From positions 62,001 through 126,000 of IMG/VR virus record IMGVR_UViG_3300020202_000062: a stretch of 64,000 nt of DNA. One strand, written 5' to 3'. Below the pieces are notes generated by a model. That model was not told the origin of the DNA. It searched no databases and saw only the letters and a list, made by a program, of their open reading frames with translations. A program made the translations under genes and the position numbers. Positions 1-7,512 of the stretch are shown piece after piece (within the stretch, counting starts at the first letter, position 1; every line of letters begins with the position of its first letter). The DNA is from a virus.

Positions 1-172
1 GGTACAACTGATCCTTAAGGACTGCTATACTCTCTTCCCAAACCTTATGCTTGGCGAATTCCGAAACTAGCTCGCAGTTATAACCGCGCCACTTGAGTTC
101 GGCAAACAACTGTGCTGCCGTAGTGCTCTTCCCTGTTCCGGGACCGCCATATAGGTTAACTACTAGGGCCAT
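1..172 (-). CDS. P-loop ATPase, 3' end outside window (partial)
   Basis: The first 57 codons are visible. The frame starts at an ATG (172 to 170) and runs off the left edge. The protein opens with a hydrophobic beta strand and a Walker A loop, NLYGGPGTGKSTTAAQLFAEL, at about residues 6-25, followed by a stretch typical of AAA or polynucleotide-kinase-like NTPases (KWRGYNCELVSEFAKH). It therefore binds ATP or GTP. The substrate cannot be told because the Walker B motif and lid are missing. It overlaps the upstream small gene by 17 bases, which suggests translational coupling. A nucleotide or nucleic-acid kinase is plausible but unproven. Confidence 0.85.
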   Translation of the reverse strand, partial: MALVVNLYGGPGTGKSTTAAQLFAELKWRGYNCELVSEFAKHKVWEESIAVLKDQLY

Positions 173-293
173 CTTCGTCCTCGTCTTCGAAGTCTTCGGG
201 ATCTAAGATCTCGTTGGTCAGAGTGTTTAGGTAGCGGCCATCCTCTAATGCGACTAGGCCAGTTTTACCAATTTCCATGTAATCTTTTTCCAT
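156..293 (-). CDS. Small acidic hypothetical protein (45 aa)
   Basis: A 45-residue frame starting MEKDYMEIGKTGL and ending in a very acidic tail (DPEDFEDEDEDG). A longer in-frame start exists 72 bases upstream, but I chose the ATG at 293 because it overlaps the upstream stop as TAATG, a junction seen many times in this genome. It overlaps the partial ATPase gene downstream by 17 bases. No family is recognised. Function is unknown. Confidence 0.6.
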   Translation of the reverse strand: MEKDYMEIGKTGLVALEDGRYLNTLTNEILDPEDFEDEDEDGPSS

Positions 294-592
294 TATATCA
301 CCACCGATCCTAGCACAAGTAGAACACCGAGTAGCACCACAGTAGCAATGAATATCATTAGCCAATTGGGTCCACCACCCCCGAACATGCTGTGCTCTTC
401 TTTTTCGTATAGTTTCATAACTTCCCTAAGGCCGTGGAACTCTGGCTCTCTAAACTCTAAGCCACAGCACCCTCCAGCCCTAAGGAAGTATCTGTTGTGC
501 AGGTGAGGCTTGGTGTAGTGATAGATTCTCAACTGCACGTTAGACTCATCTGCGTCGTAATACGAGATTGAATCCGCTTCTACCTGGCTCAT
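293..592 (-). CDS. C-terminally membrane-anchored hypothetical protein (99 aa)
   Basis: The product has a soluble N-terminal part with two adjacent cysteines (GGCCGLEF, about residues 47-54). One strong transmembrane helix follows at the C-terminus (about residues 77-98, WLMIFIATVVLLGVLLVLG), so it is a likely tail-anchored membrane protein. The start at 592 overlaps the upstream stop as TAATG. In-frame starts further upstream would overlap the neighbouring gene by up to 78 bases and are less likely. No family is recognised. Confidence 0.65.
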   Translation of the reverse strand: MSQVEADSISYYDADESNVQLRIYHYTKPHLHNRYFLRAGGCCGLEFREPEFHGLREVMKLYEKEEHSMFGGGGPNWLMIFIATVVLLGVLLVLGSVVI

Positions 593-963
593 TATTCGTT
601 GTATACCTTGATGGGATTCCAGTTGGGATTGTCCAACTTCTCCTGCATGTCGGCAACATACGAATCCCAATCGCGTTCGTCTTCGGTCTTAGATTCTCTC
701 TGAATCGATCCTCGGAACGGATTGCGACCATACTTAGTGATGATGACGCGGCCTTCCTGAGTCCTCCATCGGAGAACGCCCTGGGTGCACTGACAAAAGT
801 CATCCAAGTGTGGATCGATCTTGCCGTTCATGTCGAATCTACCACTGCATGAGTTGGGTAGTGGGCATGCTGAAGTGCCCTTCTTACTGCATCTACCACA
901 CGCTGTGCAAGTCTCCCAGCACCCCCGTGTAGAAGGATCTCTATATGTGCCTGGTGCGGCCAT
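592..963 (-). CDS. Cysteine-rich putative zinc-binding protein (123 aa)
   Basis: The N-terminal half carries seven or more cysteines (CWETCTACGRC at about residues 15-25, then CPLPNSC and CQC), spaced like zinc-binding knuckles. The C-terminal half is polar and charged. It lies directly after the DNA polymerase gene in transcription order, separated by 8 bases, so it is co-expressed with replication genes. Metal binding is inferred from cysteine spacing only. I do not recognise the family. Confidence 0.65.
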   Translation of the reverse strand: MAAPGTYRDPSTRGCWETCTACGRCSKKGTSACPLPNSCSGRFDMNGKIDPHLDDFCQCTQGVLRWRTQEGRVIITKYGRNPFRGSIQRESKTEDERDWDSYVADMQEKLDNPNWNPIKVYNE

Positions 964-971
964 CTGTACTC

Positions 972-3900
972 CTAAACCATATTCTCGATGTTATTGAGGG
1001 CAACGATGGTTTGCAGCCTATCTTCTACTTCGATAGAAGTGCTAGCCTTAAACTTGATCGTTACCCTGTGAGTCCCTTCGGGGTATTCGTAATACACCGG
1101 AGAGTCACCATTCACGCTATTGATTATAGCACTTATCTTGTGAATCTGCTGCTCTGTCAACTTAGAATTACCCTTCAAGAAGATGGGCCTGCTACCCCTT
1201 AGGTATGCGGCGTCCATCTTAGAGAAATCCAAGTAGTATATCTTGTAGATCGCACTCTCATCTTCGCCCTCCTTAGCAACCGTACCTTGTAGGATTCCGA
1301 TTTCGCCTGTCTGGAAGAAGTCCTCTGAGACCTTGTCGGCATTGTTGGGGAATACGATTACCTCAACCTCGCCGGTAAGATCACTGAACGTCAAGTAGTA
1401 CATCTTCTTGCCGCTCTTGGTTGTCTTCTTCTTTACTGATGTTATGATTCCGGCGACCTTCACAATACCCATCGTCTCTTCTAGGTCAGACAAGACTGTG
1501 TTGGTCTGGTTCTCTAGGTAATCCCACACCTCCAATAGAGGATGGTCTGTTACGTAGATGCCCAACTCATCCTTCTCGCGATTCAAGAGATCAATCTTGA
1601 TCTGCCTGTCTACTCTGGGCTGCTTGAACCAGTCAGGAATGATTTCGTCAAAGGCACCTGAGCCTGCAAGGTGGTCCATAGTTCTCTTATTGAGTAGGAC
1701 TGGATCACACTTACGTAGGAAGTCATAGATGCTCGTGTACTCCCTGTCTTCTTCTCTCAGCATGGCGTTAACCATAGCGTCACCCATACCTTCAATAGCG
1801 CCAAGACCAAAGAGAATCTGCTTCTCTCCTGAGACTGTGAAATCTCTCTCTGAGCGCCTGATAGATGGCGACTGAACCTCTAGACCTAGCCTTCTGCACT
1901 CGTTCAAGTAGAGCGACAACTTGTCCTTACTGTCCGTAACACTAGACAGTAGGGCGGCCATATACTCTTCTGGGTAATGAGTCTTCAGGTAGGCCGTAAC
2001 GTAAGACACCATAGCGTACGATGCTGCGTGAGCACGGTTGAATCCGTATCCACCGAAGTATTCGATGTCTGAATAGATCTTGTCAGATATATTCTGAGCA
2101 ACATCGGCCACCGTTTTAGCACCCTTTACGAATGCCTCACGGAACTGACCGATCTTATCCATTTGTTTCTTGCCGATAGCCTTACGAAGATCGTCAGCCT
2201 CACCCACCGTGAAGCCTGCTAGTGTCTTGGCTACATTGAGTACATCCTCCTGGTAAAGCATAACTCCATATGATGGATCTAGCACTTCCTTAAGGATTGG
2301 ATGAGGATATGAGACCTTTTCTCTGCCGTGCTTACGGTTGATGAACATCTTATCCATGTCTGATCCGAGCGGACCAGGACGATATAGTGAGATGAGTGCC
2401 ATGACATCAGAGATGTCTGTAGGCTGTAGCGCAAGCATCATTGATCGCATACCTGGCGACTCTAACTGGAAGATGCCAACACAGTTGCCTTGTTTTAGTT
2501 GCATATACGTTGGCTCGTCATCAATCGGAATGTCGTCAACTTCGATATCTATACCACGATACCTCTTAACATTGTTAACGCACATGTCGATGACACCAAG
2601 GTTACGTAATCCTAGGAAGTCGATCTTAAGTAGACCGTTCTGCTCTACTCGGTTCATATCCCATTGGCTTACGATGATGTCTTTGTTCTTGCCACCGACC
2701 ATTACAGGGACGTAATCTGTGACTGGATCACGAGAGATGATTACTCCCGCAGCGTGAATTCCAGGTTGTCTATATACTCCCTCAAGGCCTTTTGCAACAT
2801 CAATGATGTGTCTGGCCTCAGGGTCATCTCTGTAGGCTTTAGCCATGTCTGCGGTTGCAAGTGATTCTTCAATGCTCTTAGTGACTCCAAGTACCGGGTC
2901 GGGCACCATCTTGGCCACCTTGTCACCGATTGCATACTCATATCCCAATACCCGTGCTGCGTCTCTAATAGCAGACTTCGCGCCGACTTGGCTGAAGGTG
3001 CAGATATGTGCGACGTGGTCAGCACCATACCGTTCGCGAGCATAGTTGATGACCTTTTCTCGGTGTCGATCATCGAAGTCGAGATCGATATCTGGCATGG
3101 ACTTTCGTCCCTCCACCAAGAAGCGTTCGAACATGAGTCCAAACTTAATAGGATCAAGATTGGTAATGCGTAGTGCGTATGAAAGGATACTTCCAGCAGC
3201 GCTGCCTCGACCCCATCCCACTCGGATACCGTTAGCCTTAGCCCATCCAACCAAGTCTGAAACCACAAGGAAGTAGTCTCCGAATCCCATTCGCCCGACA
3301 ACACCCAACTCATGAAGTGTTCTCTCTCGTACTTCGTCAGGGATGGGATCACCGTACCGTTCTTTGATGCCTTCCCAGACCTTTTCTTCGAGATATTTAG
3401 TTCTATCCACCTCCTTAGGAAGAGGGAATTCGGGGAAGTATAGTTCTCCAAACTTGAGATCGACATTTACCATCTCTCCAATTAAGCAGGTGTTCTCTAG
3501 CCACTCTTCATCGAAGGTTCCTACCATTTCTTCGTAGGACTTCAGATAGAAGTCTGGTCCATTGAACTTGAAGCGGTTCTCTTGGTCTACAGTAGCGCCG
3601 GTAGACACACACAGCATGGCATCGTGCGCCTCTGCGTCGTGCTTGTGGACGTAGTGGCAGTCTCCCGTAGGAACAACCTTAGCGCCAATCATCTTAGCGA
3701 TTCTTAGAGTATCTTCTTTTACTCTATGCTGCTCTTCTAGACCGTGATCCTGGATCTCGATGAAGTAGTTCTCTTTACCTACGATATCCTGCATCTTACT
3801 AGCCACGTCTAGAGCGGCCTCAAAGTCGCCACGAAGCAACGCCTGCTGGACTGCCCCATTGAGGCATCCGGAGAGCACTATGAGGCCCTCAGCGTGCTCT

Positions 3901-4307
3901 GAGAGCAAGTCTAGATCAATACGAGGCTTAACGTAGTAGCCTTCTAGGTATGACCTGGACGAGAGTTTGATGAGGTTCTTATAACCATCCATATTCTTAG
4001 CAAGAATGCTGAGATGGTACGGGCCTCTCTGGTCCCATTCGTTACGTGCGGGACCTGCACGTTCTTCTTCGTCACGATCGAACCTCGTCTTACGTGCCTG
4101 GTAAGCCTCTAAACCAAGGATGGGTTTGATATCATGCTTCTTGCACGCATCATAGAAATCGGGCCAACCATGAAGGTTGCCGTGATCAGTGATCGACAGC
4201 GCAGGCTGACCCAACTCTTTTGCTCGCTTGGCATAGGATTCGCACTGACCGTGTCCGTCTAACATACTAAAGACGGAATGGTTATGCAGATTCACCCAAT
4301 TCTTCAA
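972..4307 (-). CDS. dnaE: DNA polymerase III alpha subunit, DnaE type
   Basis: A 1,111-residue family C polymerase, about the usual DnaE length. It has an N-terminal PHP domain (LHNHSVFSMLDG near residue 7, ITDHGNLHG near 40, GDCHYVHKHDAEAHD near 215). The palm has GWGRGSAAGS near 366, the catalytic PDIDLDFDD near 404 and IDFLGLRNL near 560. A finger and helix-hairpin region follows, then a C-terminal OB fold (about 955-1030). The start is a TTG at 4307, since the first downstream ATG would delete the PHP metal-binding HNH segment. It overlaps the upstream peptidase gene by 26 bases. It is very likely the phage replicase. No separate clamp or clamp-loader gene is seen in this window. Confidence 0.96.
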   Translation of the reverse strand: MKNWVNLHNHSVFSMLDGHGQCESYAKRAKELGQPALSITDHGNLHGWPDFYDACKKHDIKPILGLEAYQARKTRFDRDEEERAGPARNEWDQRGPYHLSILAKNMDGYKNLIKLSSRSYLEGYYVKPRIDLDLLSEHAEGLIVLSGCLNGAVQQALLRGDFEAALDVASKMQDIVGKENYFIEIQDHGLEEQHRVKEDTLRIAKMIGAKVVPTGDCHYVHKHDAEAHDAMLCVSTGATVDQENRFKFNGPDFYLKSYEEMVGTFDEEWLENTCLIGEMVNVDLKFGELYFPEFPLPKEVDRTKYLEEKVWEGIKERYGDPIPDEVRERTLHELGVVGRMGFGDYFLVVSDLVGWAKANGIRVGWGRGSAAGSILSYALRITNLDPIKFGLMFERFLVEGRKSMPDIDLDFDDRHREKVINYARERYGADHVAHICTFSQVGAKSAIRDAARVLGYEYAIGDKVAKMVPDPVLGVTKSIEESLATADMAKAYRDDPEARHIIDVAKGLEGVYRQPGIHAAGVIISRDPVTDYVPVMVGGKNKDIIVSQWDMNRVEQNGLLKIDFLGLRNLGVIDMCVNNVKRYRGIDIEVDDIPIDDEPTYMQLKQGNCVGIFQLESPGMRSMMLALQPTDISDVMALISLYRPGPLGSDMDKMFINRKHGREKVSYPHPILKEVLDPSYGVMLYQEDVLNVAKTLAGFTVGEADDLRKAIGKKQMDKIGQFREAFVKGAKTVADVAQNISDKIYSDIEYFGGYGFNRAHAASYAMVSYVTAYLKTHYPEEYMAALLSSVTDSKDKLSLYLNECRRLGLEVQSPSIRRSERDFTVSGEKQILFGLGAIEGMGDAMVNAMLREEDREYTSIYDFLRKCDPVLLNKRTMDHLAGSGAFDEIIPDWFKQPRVDRQIKIDLLNREKDELGIYVTDHPLLEVWDYLENQTNTVLSDLEETMGIVKVAGIITSVKKKTTKSGKKMYYLTFSDLTGEVEVIVFPNNADKVSEDFFQTGEIGILQGTVAKEGEDESAIYKIYYLDFSKMDAAYLRGSRPIFLKGNSKLTEQQIHKISAIINSVNGDSPVYYEYPEGTHRVTIKFKASTSIEVEDRLQTIVALNNIENMV

Positions 4308-4962
4308 CGAATACTTCTCTCTCCTCGACTAACTTTGCCCACCATTCTACCACAGCAGGGACTTCTGTTGGGTATGGAATCGTATCGTGCGGCCAGAATT
4401 CTGTCTCGACTCCAGCAACTAGGATTCTAAAGTCGCAGGCAAAGACCTCAGCAGCACTGTTATGCCATCTGCCGGGGCTACCATGTCCATTGTGGGTTCC
4501 TGTGCGTAGTTCTGAGTAAGCATCTTCGAAAGGCTGCTCGTCCATACCGCGGATGATCTCTGCCCACCACTGAATATGATGCCCGTACTCATGAGCAACT
4601 AAATAGCGCGTCATGGCTGGATGAAGTGGGATCCTCTTGGCGCACAAGTAGATGTGGCTAGTTCTTGGGTATGAACCATCTTCACGCTGATTCCTATAAT
4701 CCCAGCACCGCTGAGAGAATCCATTCGTACGCCCAAGTTCGTCCTTGTTGGCGAGCCATAATGTTAATGGATTCAACGGCGGGAACTTCTCCACGCAGAT
4801 ATCTAAGATAGGCTGCGCGTGCTCTCTCTTGTGAGAGTAGCTTGGGATGGGGTCTAGTTCTGCTTTGCCACTCCACCCAGCATAAGCATGGTATGGTACG
4901 CCAGATCTATAGTCCCAGAAGAGATCCTCATCCCGAACTTCTTTAATTTCAACTTCAAACAT
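4282..4962 (-). CDS. Zincin metallopeptidase-like protein (HEXXH)
   Basis: A 226-residue protein with a clear zinc-peptidase motif, H124-E-Y-G-H128, at the end of a helix (MTRYLVAHEYGHH). About 44 residues later an Ala-Ala-Glu-Val-Phe-Ala segment (E172) could supply the third ligand, as in gluzincins and ImmA/IrrE-like enzymes. No signal peptide or transmembrane helix is visible, so it should act in the cytoplasm or in the virion. It sits upstream of dnaE and overlaps it by 26 bases. Peptidase activity follows from the motif. The substrate is unknown; host repressor-like proteins or phage precursors are guesses. Confidence 0.75.
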   Translation of the reverse strand: MFEVEIKEVRDEDLFWDYRSGVPYHAYAGWSGKAELDPIPSYSHKREHAQPILDICVEKFPPLNPLTLWLANKDELGRTNGFSQRCWDYRNQREDGSYPRTSHIYLCAKRIPLHPAMTRYLVAHEYGHHIQWWAEIIRGMDEQPFEDAYSELRTGTHNGHGSPGRWHNSAAEVFACDFRILVAGVETEFWPHDTIPYPTEVPAVVEWWAKLVEEREVFVEELGESA

Positions 4963-4964
4963 GG

Positions 4965-5231
4965 TTACTTTTCTTGCTCGGTTTCCAGAACTAGCGTCGG
5001 CCAGTCCTTGGACATTTCGGGCATTTCTTGTCCCTCTGGGACTTGAATCTTTGGATCTCTGGTGATGAATCGTATGATCTCTCTACTGGGGTCGATGTAC
5101 ACCCCAATGACCTCATCCTCTAGCCCAAGCCTCTTTGCAACATTCTCCCAAGTGAACGCCCAAGCGCACCTATACTTAGGTTGGCCCTTGTATTCTGGAA
5201 CGGGGTCCCATCCTTCTTCTATCTTTGCCAT
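4965..5231 (-). CDS. Hypothetical protein (88 aa)
   Basis: A soluble 88-residue protein rich in aromatic residues at the N-terminus (MAKIEEGWDPVPEYKG, CAWAFTWENVAKRLGL). The start at 5231 overlaps the upstream FmdB-like gene's stop as TAATG. No transmembrane segment or cysteine cluster is present. No family is recognised, and its position between zinc-ribbon genes and the peptidase does not settle a role. Confidence 0.65.
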   Translation of the reverse strand: MAKIEEGWDPVPEYKGQPKYRCAWAFTWENVAKRLGLEDEVIGVYIDPSREIIRFITRDPKIQVPEGQEMPEMSKDWPTLVLETEQEK

Positions 5232-5404
5232 TACTTGTTGTCCGTCCTATAGAATCCGCTACCCTTTAGGATAACTCCACCAAGCGAAAAGACTCTCTTC
5301 AGATCCCCATCACAACCTAGATGCTCACCGAATATGAGATCCGGTTCAGCATGCTCCACTGAAAGACCGCACTCTTTGCACTTGTATTCGTAAACTCTTG
5401 CCAT
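5231..5404 (-). CDS. FmdB-like zinc ribbon protein (57 aa)
   Basis: A 57-residue protein starting MARVYEYKCKECGLS and ending VILKGSGFYRTDNK. The N-terminal Y-E-Y-x-C-x-x-C-G and the C-terminal F-S-x-G-G-V-I-L-K-G-S-G-F-Y-x-T-D are the two signatures of the FmdB / CxxC_CxxC_SSSS zinc-ribbon family. The second metal-ligand pair is weak: only Cys31 is seen where the family has a CxxC. The family is linked to transcriptional regulation in some bacteria, but its role in phages is unknown. The stop overlaps the next start as TAATG. Confidence 0.8.
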   Translation of the reverse strand: MARVYEYKCKECGLSVEHAEPDLIFGEHLGCDGDLKRVFSLGGVILKGSGFYRTDNK

Positions 5405-5408
5405 CGCC

Positions 5409-5654
5409 TTAGTCTTCGTCGTCGTAGTTGTTTCTGATGGTTGGATCTACTTTATCATGAGTGATGCCGATTCCACGACGTGAGTCCTGACGATTTAGAT
5501 ACTCATCACGATTTGCACGGGCGTCAATGATATGCACTACCCCACCACAGTACTTGCATGATGGGCGCATGAAGGAACTTCTCTCCATGTAAGACGCTGG
5601 CTGGTCTGACTTACACTCGATACAGATACCGATATATTCTCTTCCGTCTGCCAT
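5409..5654 (-). CDS. Zinc ribbon hypothetical protein (81 aa)
   Basis: Two CxxC knuckles are visible, C-I-E-C near residues 11-14 and C-K-Y-C-G-G near 33-38, a simple zinc ribbon. A charged C-terminal half (DARANRDEYLNRQDSRRG) follows. The start at 5654 overlaps the stop of the upstream 43-residue gene as TAATG. Nucleic-acid or protein binding is typical for such ribbons, but nothing here specifies the partner. Confidence 0.7.
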   Translation of the reverse strand: MADGREYIGICIECKSDQPASYMERSSFMRPSCKYCGGVVHIIDARANRDEYLNRQDSRRGIGITHDKVDPTIRNNYDDED

Positions 5655-5785
5655 TACTTTCTCTTTCCTTTTCTCTTTCCACCTGGCTTTATTGCACTAA
5701 CTGTTTTGGTGCCCTTAGGTGGCTTGACGTATTTAGACTTAGATGGGCCAACACCGAACCCCATACCTCCACTGGACACAGGCAT
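5654..5785 (-). CDS. Very small basic protein (43 aa)
   Basis: A 43-residue frame with a Gly-rich N-terminus (MPVSSGGMGFGVGPSKSKY) and a Lys/Arg-rich tail (GGKRKGKRK). Both ends fit neighbouring genes by TAATG overlaps, which is the main reason to accept so short a gene. Its strong basic charge suggests nucleic-acid binding, but this is inference and no family is recognised. Confidence 0.55.
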   Translation of the reverse strand: MPVSSGGMGFGVGPSKSKYVKPPKGTKTVSAIKPGGKRKGKRK

Positions 5786-5931
5786 TACTTATTCTTCCTG
5801 TCACTTTTCGTCCCATCCTTGATTTGCTTTAGATGGGTCTTAGCATTACTGTCAGTGGTCTTGGGTGTGTATGATTTGGCGTAACCGTTTGTCTTAAACG
5901 GCTTCCAAGTTGGACTCTTTGCTTTAGCCAT
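5785..5931 (-). CDS. Very small basic protein (48 aa)
   Basis: A 48-residue lysine-rich frame (MAKAKSPTWKPFKTNGYAKS ... KSDRKNK). It is preceded by a near-perfect ribosome binding site, AAGGAG, 6 bases before the ATG at 5931, and its stop overlaps the next start as TAATG. It leads a run of tiny basic and zinc-binding genes ahead of the peptidase and polymerase. Function is unknown; nucleic-acid binding is only suggested by charge. Confidence 0.6.
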   Translation of the reverse strand: MAKAKSPTWKPFKTNGYAKSYTPKTTDSNAKTHLKQIKDGTKSDRKNK

Positions 5932-5937
5932 GTATAT

Positions 5938-5943
5938 CTCCTT
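5938..5943 (-). promoter_or_regulatory. Strong Shine-Dalgarno site
   Basis: The minus strand reads AAGGAGATATACATGG, placing an AAGGAG core 6 bases before the ATG at 5931. It supports the start of the 48-residue gene and is among the strongest ribosome binding sites in the window. Confidence 0.7.
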
Positions 5944-5959
5944 AGATAGGTTTATACTA

Positions 5960-5975
5960 GACTAGTAACCTAGTC
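5960..5975 (-). other. Short perfect hairpin at the primase stop codon
   Basis: GACTAG and CTAGTC pair over a 4-base loop, spanning the TAG stop of the primase gene (5972 to 5970). There is no U-run after it, so it is more likely an mRNA-stability or coupling element than a terminator. It separates the primase from the small-protein run, in the only real gap (38 bases) of this part of the operon. Confidence 0.35.
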
Positions 5976-7178
5976 CTTACGTTTATACCCGAAACGTATA
6001 GGTGATGGCGAGGCTGTCTCGTCTGTCTCTAACAGTTTACCATTGATCTCTACCCATTTCCTCTTGGCTTCAAGAGAACAGTCTCCACACCCTACGCCTG
6101 CACCGTTGGCACGTTCGCATGAGTATGGTCGCCCACCGATACCTAGTTCGCGCCGCCTAATCCAGTCCTGAATGTGAGCGTTCGAACGCTCCCAACTGTA
6201 GTCGGAGCAGTTCTTTAGGATTTCGTGGAGGTAGAAGAGGGCTTCCTCGTTGTACGAAAGGATTGATAGAAGGAAGAGTCTTGCCTCATGTGGGAGATCC
6301 TTGTTCTCTTCGGCATACTTCCACCAATCGAGAATAGCGTGGCAGCCGTCGAAAAGAGATTTAGGATCGAAGTCCCTATCCTTGTCGACCTTCTTGAGCA
6401 TCTTTGTCCCATGCTTTGCAAACCTCTCTAGTAGGTCTTGGGTTGTGTAACTCTTGCCTTGCTTTTCTTCCTCTAACCGATATGTAAATTCCCTGTACCA
6501 TTCGTTAGACTTATAGTCGAAGGACTGCTCTGGTACAGGTATTGGGTCGGGAAGTCTTGCTCCCTCTTTGATTGCATCCACAGATCCAGAGAGTAAGAGA
6601 TCTTCGGATAACTCAAACTTATATAGTCCTGTGACTTGATGTCGAGTGTAGGGGATTCTCCACATTCTTCTAGAATCGTACACTTGGAAGTCCAGAGTTT
6701 CGAGTCTAATCTCGTCTCTAACCCGCCCTGCAATAAATCTAAACACGCTCGCAAGGTTCGGTCCTGGGGTAATACCCAAGGCGATAGGCTCACACTCAAT
6801 ATGGAATCCCTTATATCCAGTGAAATAAACTCTAATCGCGCTGGATGGAATTGACTCGCGAAGTCTCTCATACAGTCGTATGGCATCGCCCAATGAGGCT
6901 CCAAGGTCAGGTGAATCGAGATCGAAGTAAAGTGGTCCAAGTGGAATACTATTGTCGACGCTGGGTCGGTTGTATTGCCATACACTTGTATAGACTCCCG
7001 TGTGATTATACTGTTCGGAGAATCTAGAAATGTCTCCAATATCCCAGAAGACTGGGGCTTTATCATTCTTCGGTCCTTCCTGGATCCTAACCACACGCTC
7101 AAGATTAGGCATGTATGCCATGACCTCTACGTATTTGAACTGGCTAGTGTACTTACTCTTGTCATTGGGAAGCCTCAT
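5970..7178 (-). CDS. Archaeo-eukaryotic-type DNA primase (AEP superfamily)
   Basis: A 402-residue protein with the three AEP motifs. They are an acidic strand LYFDLDSPD (about residues 83-91), FTGYKGFHIE (about 117-126, equivalent to the SGxGxH motif), and YDSRRMWRIPYTRHQ (about 165-179). A C-terminal four-cysteine zinc knuckle (SCERANGAGVGCGDC, about 355-369) follows. It would make RNA or DNA primers for the DnaE polymerase in cooperation with the DnaB-like helicase two kilobases upstream. The start overlaps the upstream small gene's TGA as ATGA. A DnaG-type primase is excluded because the TOPRIM signature is absent. Assignment rests on motif reading. Confidence 0.82.
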   Translation of the reverse strand: MRLPNDKSKYTSQFKYVEVMAYMPNLERVVRIQEGPKNDKAPVFWDIGDISRFSEQYNHTGVYTSVWQYNRPSVDNSIPLGPLYFDLDSPDLGASLGDAIRLYERLRESIPSSAIRVYFTGYKGFHIECEPIALGITPGPNLASVFRFIAGRVRDEIRLETLDFQVYDSRRMWRIPYTRHQVTGLYKFELSEDLLLSGSVDAIKEGARLPDPIPVPEQSFDYKSNEWYREFTYRLEEEKQGKSYTTQDLLERFAKHGTKMLKKVDKDRDFDPKSLFDGCHAILDWWKYAEENKDLPHEARLFLLSILSYNEEALFYLHEILKNCSDYSWERSNAHIQDWIRRRELGIGGRPYSCERANGAGVGCGDCSLEAKRKWVEINGKLLETDETASPSPIRFGYKRKD

Positions 7179-7291
7179 TCGACCTCGGCCTTACCTTCTG
7201 TCTCGCCCTCTTTCCAGAGGACTTGTTTCTTCCATCTAAAGTTGTCTTTGTGAAGTTTGGCGTATGTAACTTCCAGAAGGAATTGCTCCAT
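7175..7291 (-). CDS. Tiny hypothetical protein (38 aa)
   Basis: The frame MEQFLLEVTYAKLHKDNFRW ... AEVE ends in ATGA overlap with the primase start, which supports it. An upstream in-frame TTG at 7303 has a better-spaced AAGAGG site and would add four residues, so the start is uncertain. No family is recognised. Confidence 0.45.
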   Translation of the reverse strand: MEQFLLEVTYAKLHKDNFRWKKQVLWKEGETEGKAEVE

Positions 7292-7323
7292 ACCTCGGAG
7301 CAATCCCAACCTCTTACTTAGTC

Positions 7324-7512
7324 TTATCTCTTTTTCCACTTATCCACCAATGCCATCGCTAGTGGTCTCCATAGTCCTGTGCGCTTGCACTCAATGCAGA
7401 CGTATGAATACTCCACATACTTATCGCTCAACTCTGAAATGTAGACGTAGATCGGCTCACCGCAGGAGCAGTTTATGCCAACCTTCCATCTTACTTCTTC
7501 TTGAGAAGCCAT
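7324..7512 (-). CDS. Small zinc ribbon protein (62 aa)
   Basis: Two cysteine pairs, C-S-C-G (about residues 15-18) and C-I-E-C-K (about 39-43), form a probable zinc ribbon with beta strands between (PIYVYISELSDKYVEYSYV). It overlaps the HD-domain gene by 22 bases. It is one of several small zinc proteins in the replication region. Function is unknown. Confidence 0.65.
   Translation of the reverse strand: MASQEEVRWKVGINCSCGEPIYVYISELSDKYVEYSYVCIECKRTGLWRPLAMALVDKWKKR

Noticed and set aside
2741-3466. A 241-codon open frame on the minus strand inside dnaE, in another frame
   Set aside because: It lies fully within the well-supported polymerase gene and its translation has no domain pattern. 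It is a shadow frame.
5931-5945. AAGGAGATATACATGG looks like the leader of T7-type expression vectors
   Set aside because: The surrounding sequence is phage coding sequence without vector parts, and the match is explained by a good ribosome binding site.
6473-7102. A 209-codon open frame inside the primase gene
   Set aside because: The translation is low in domain-like pattern and the primase motifs in the other frame are clear.
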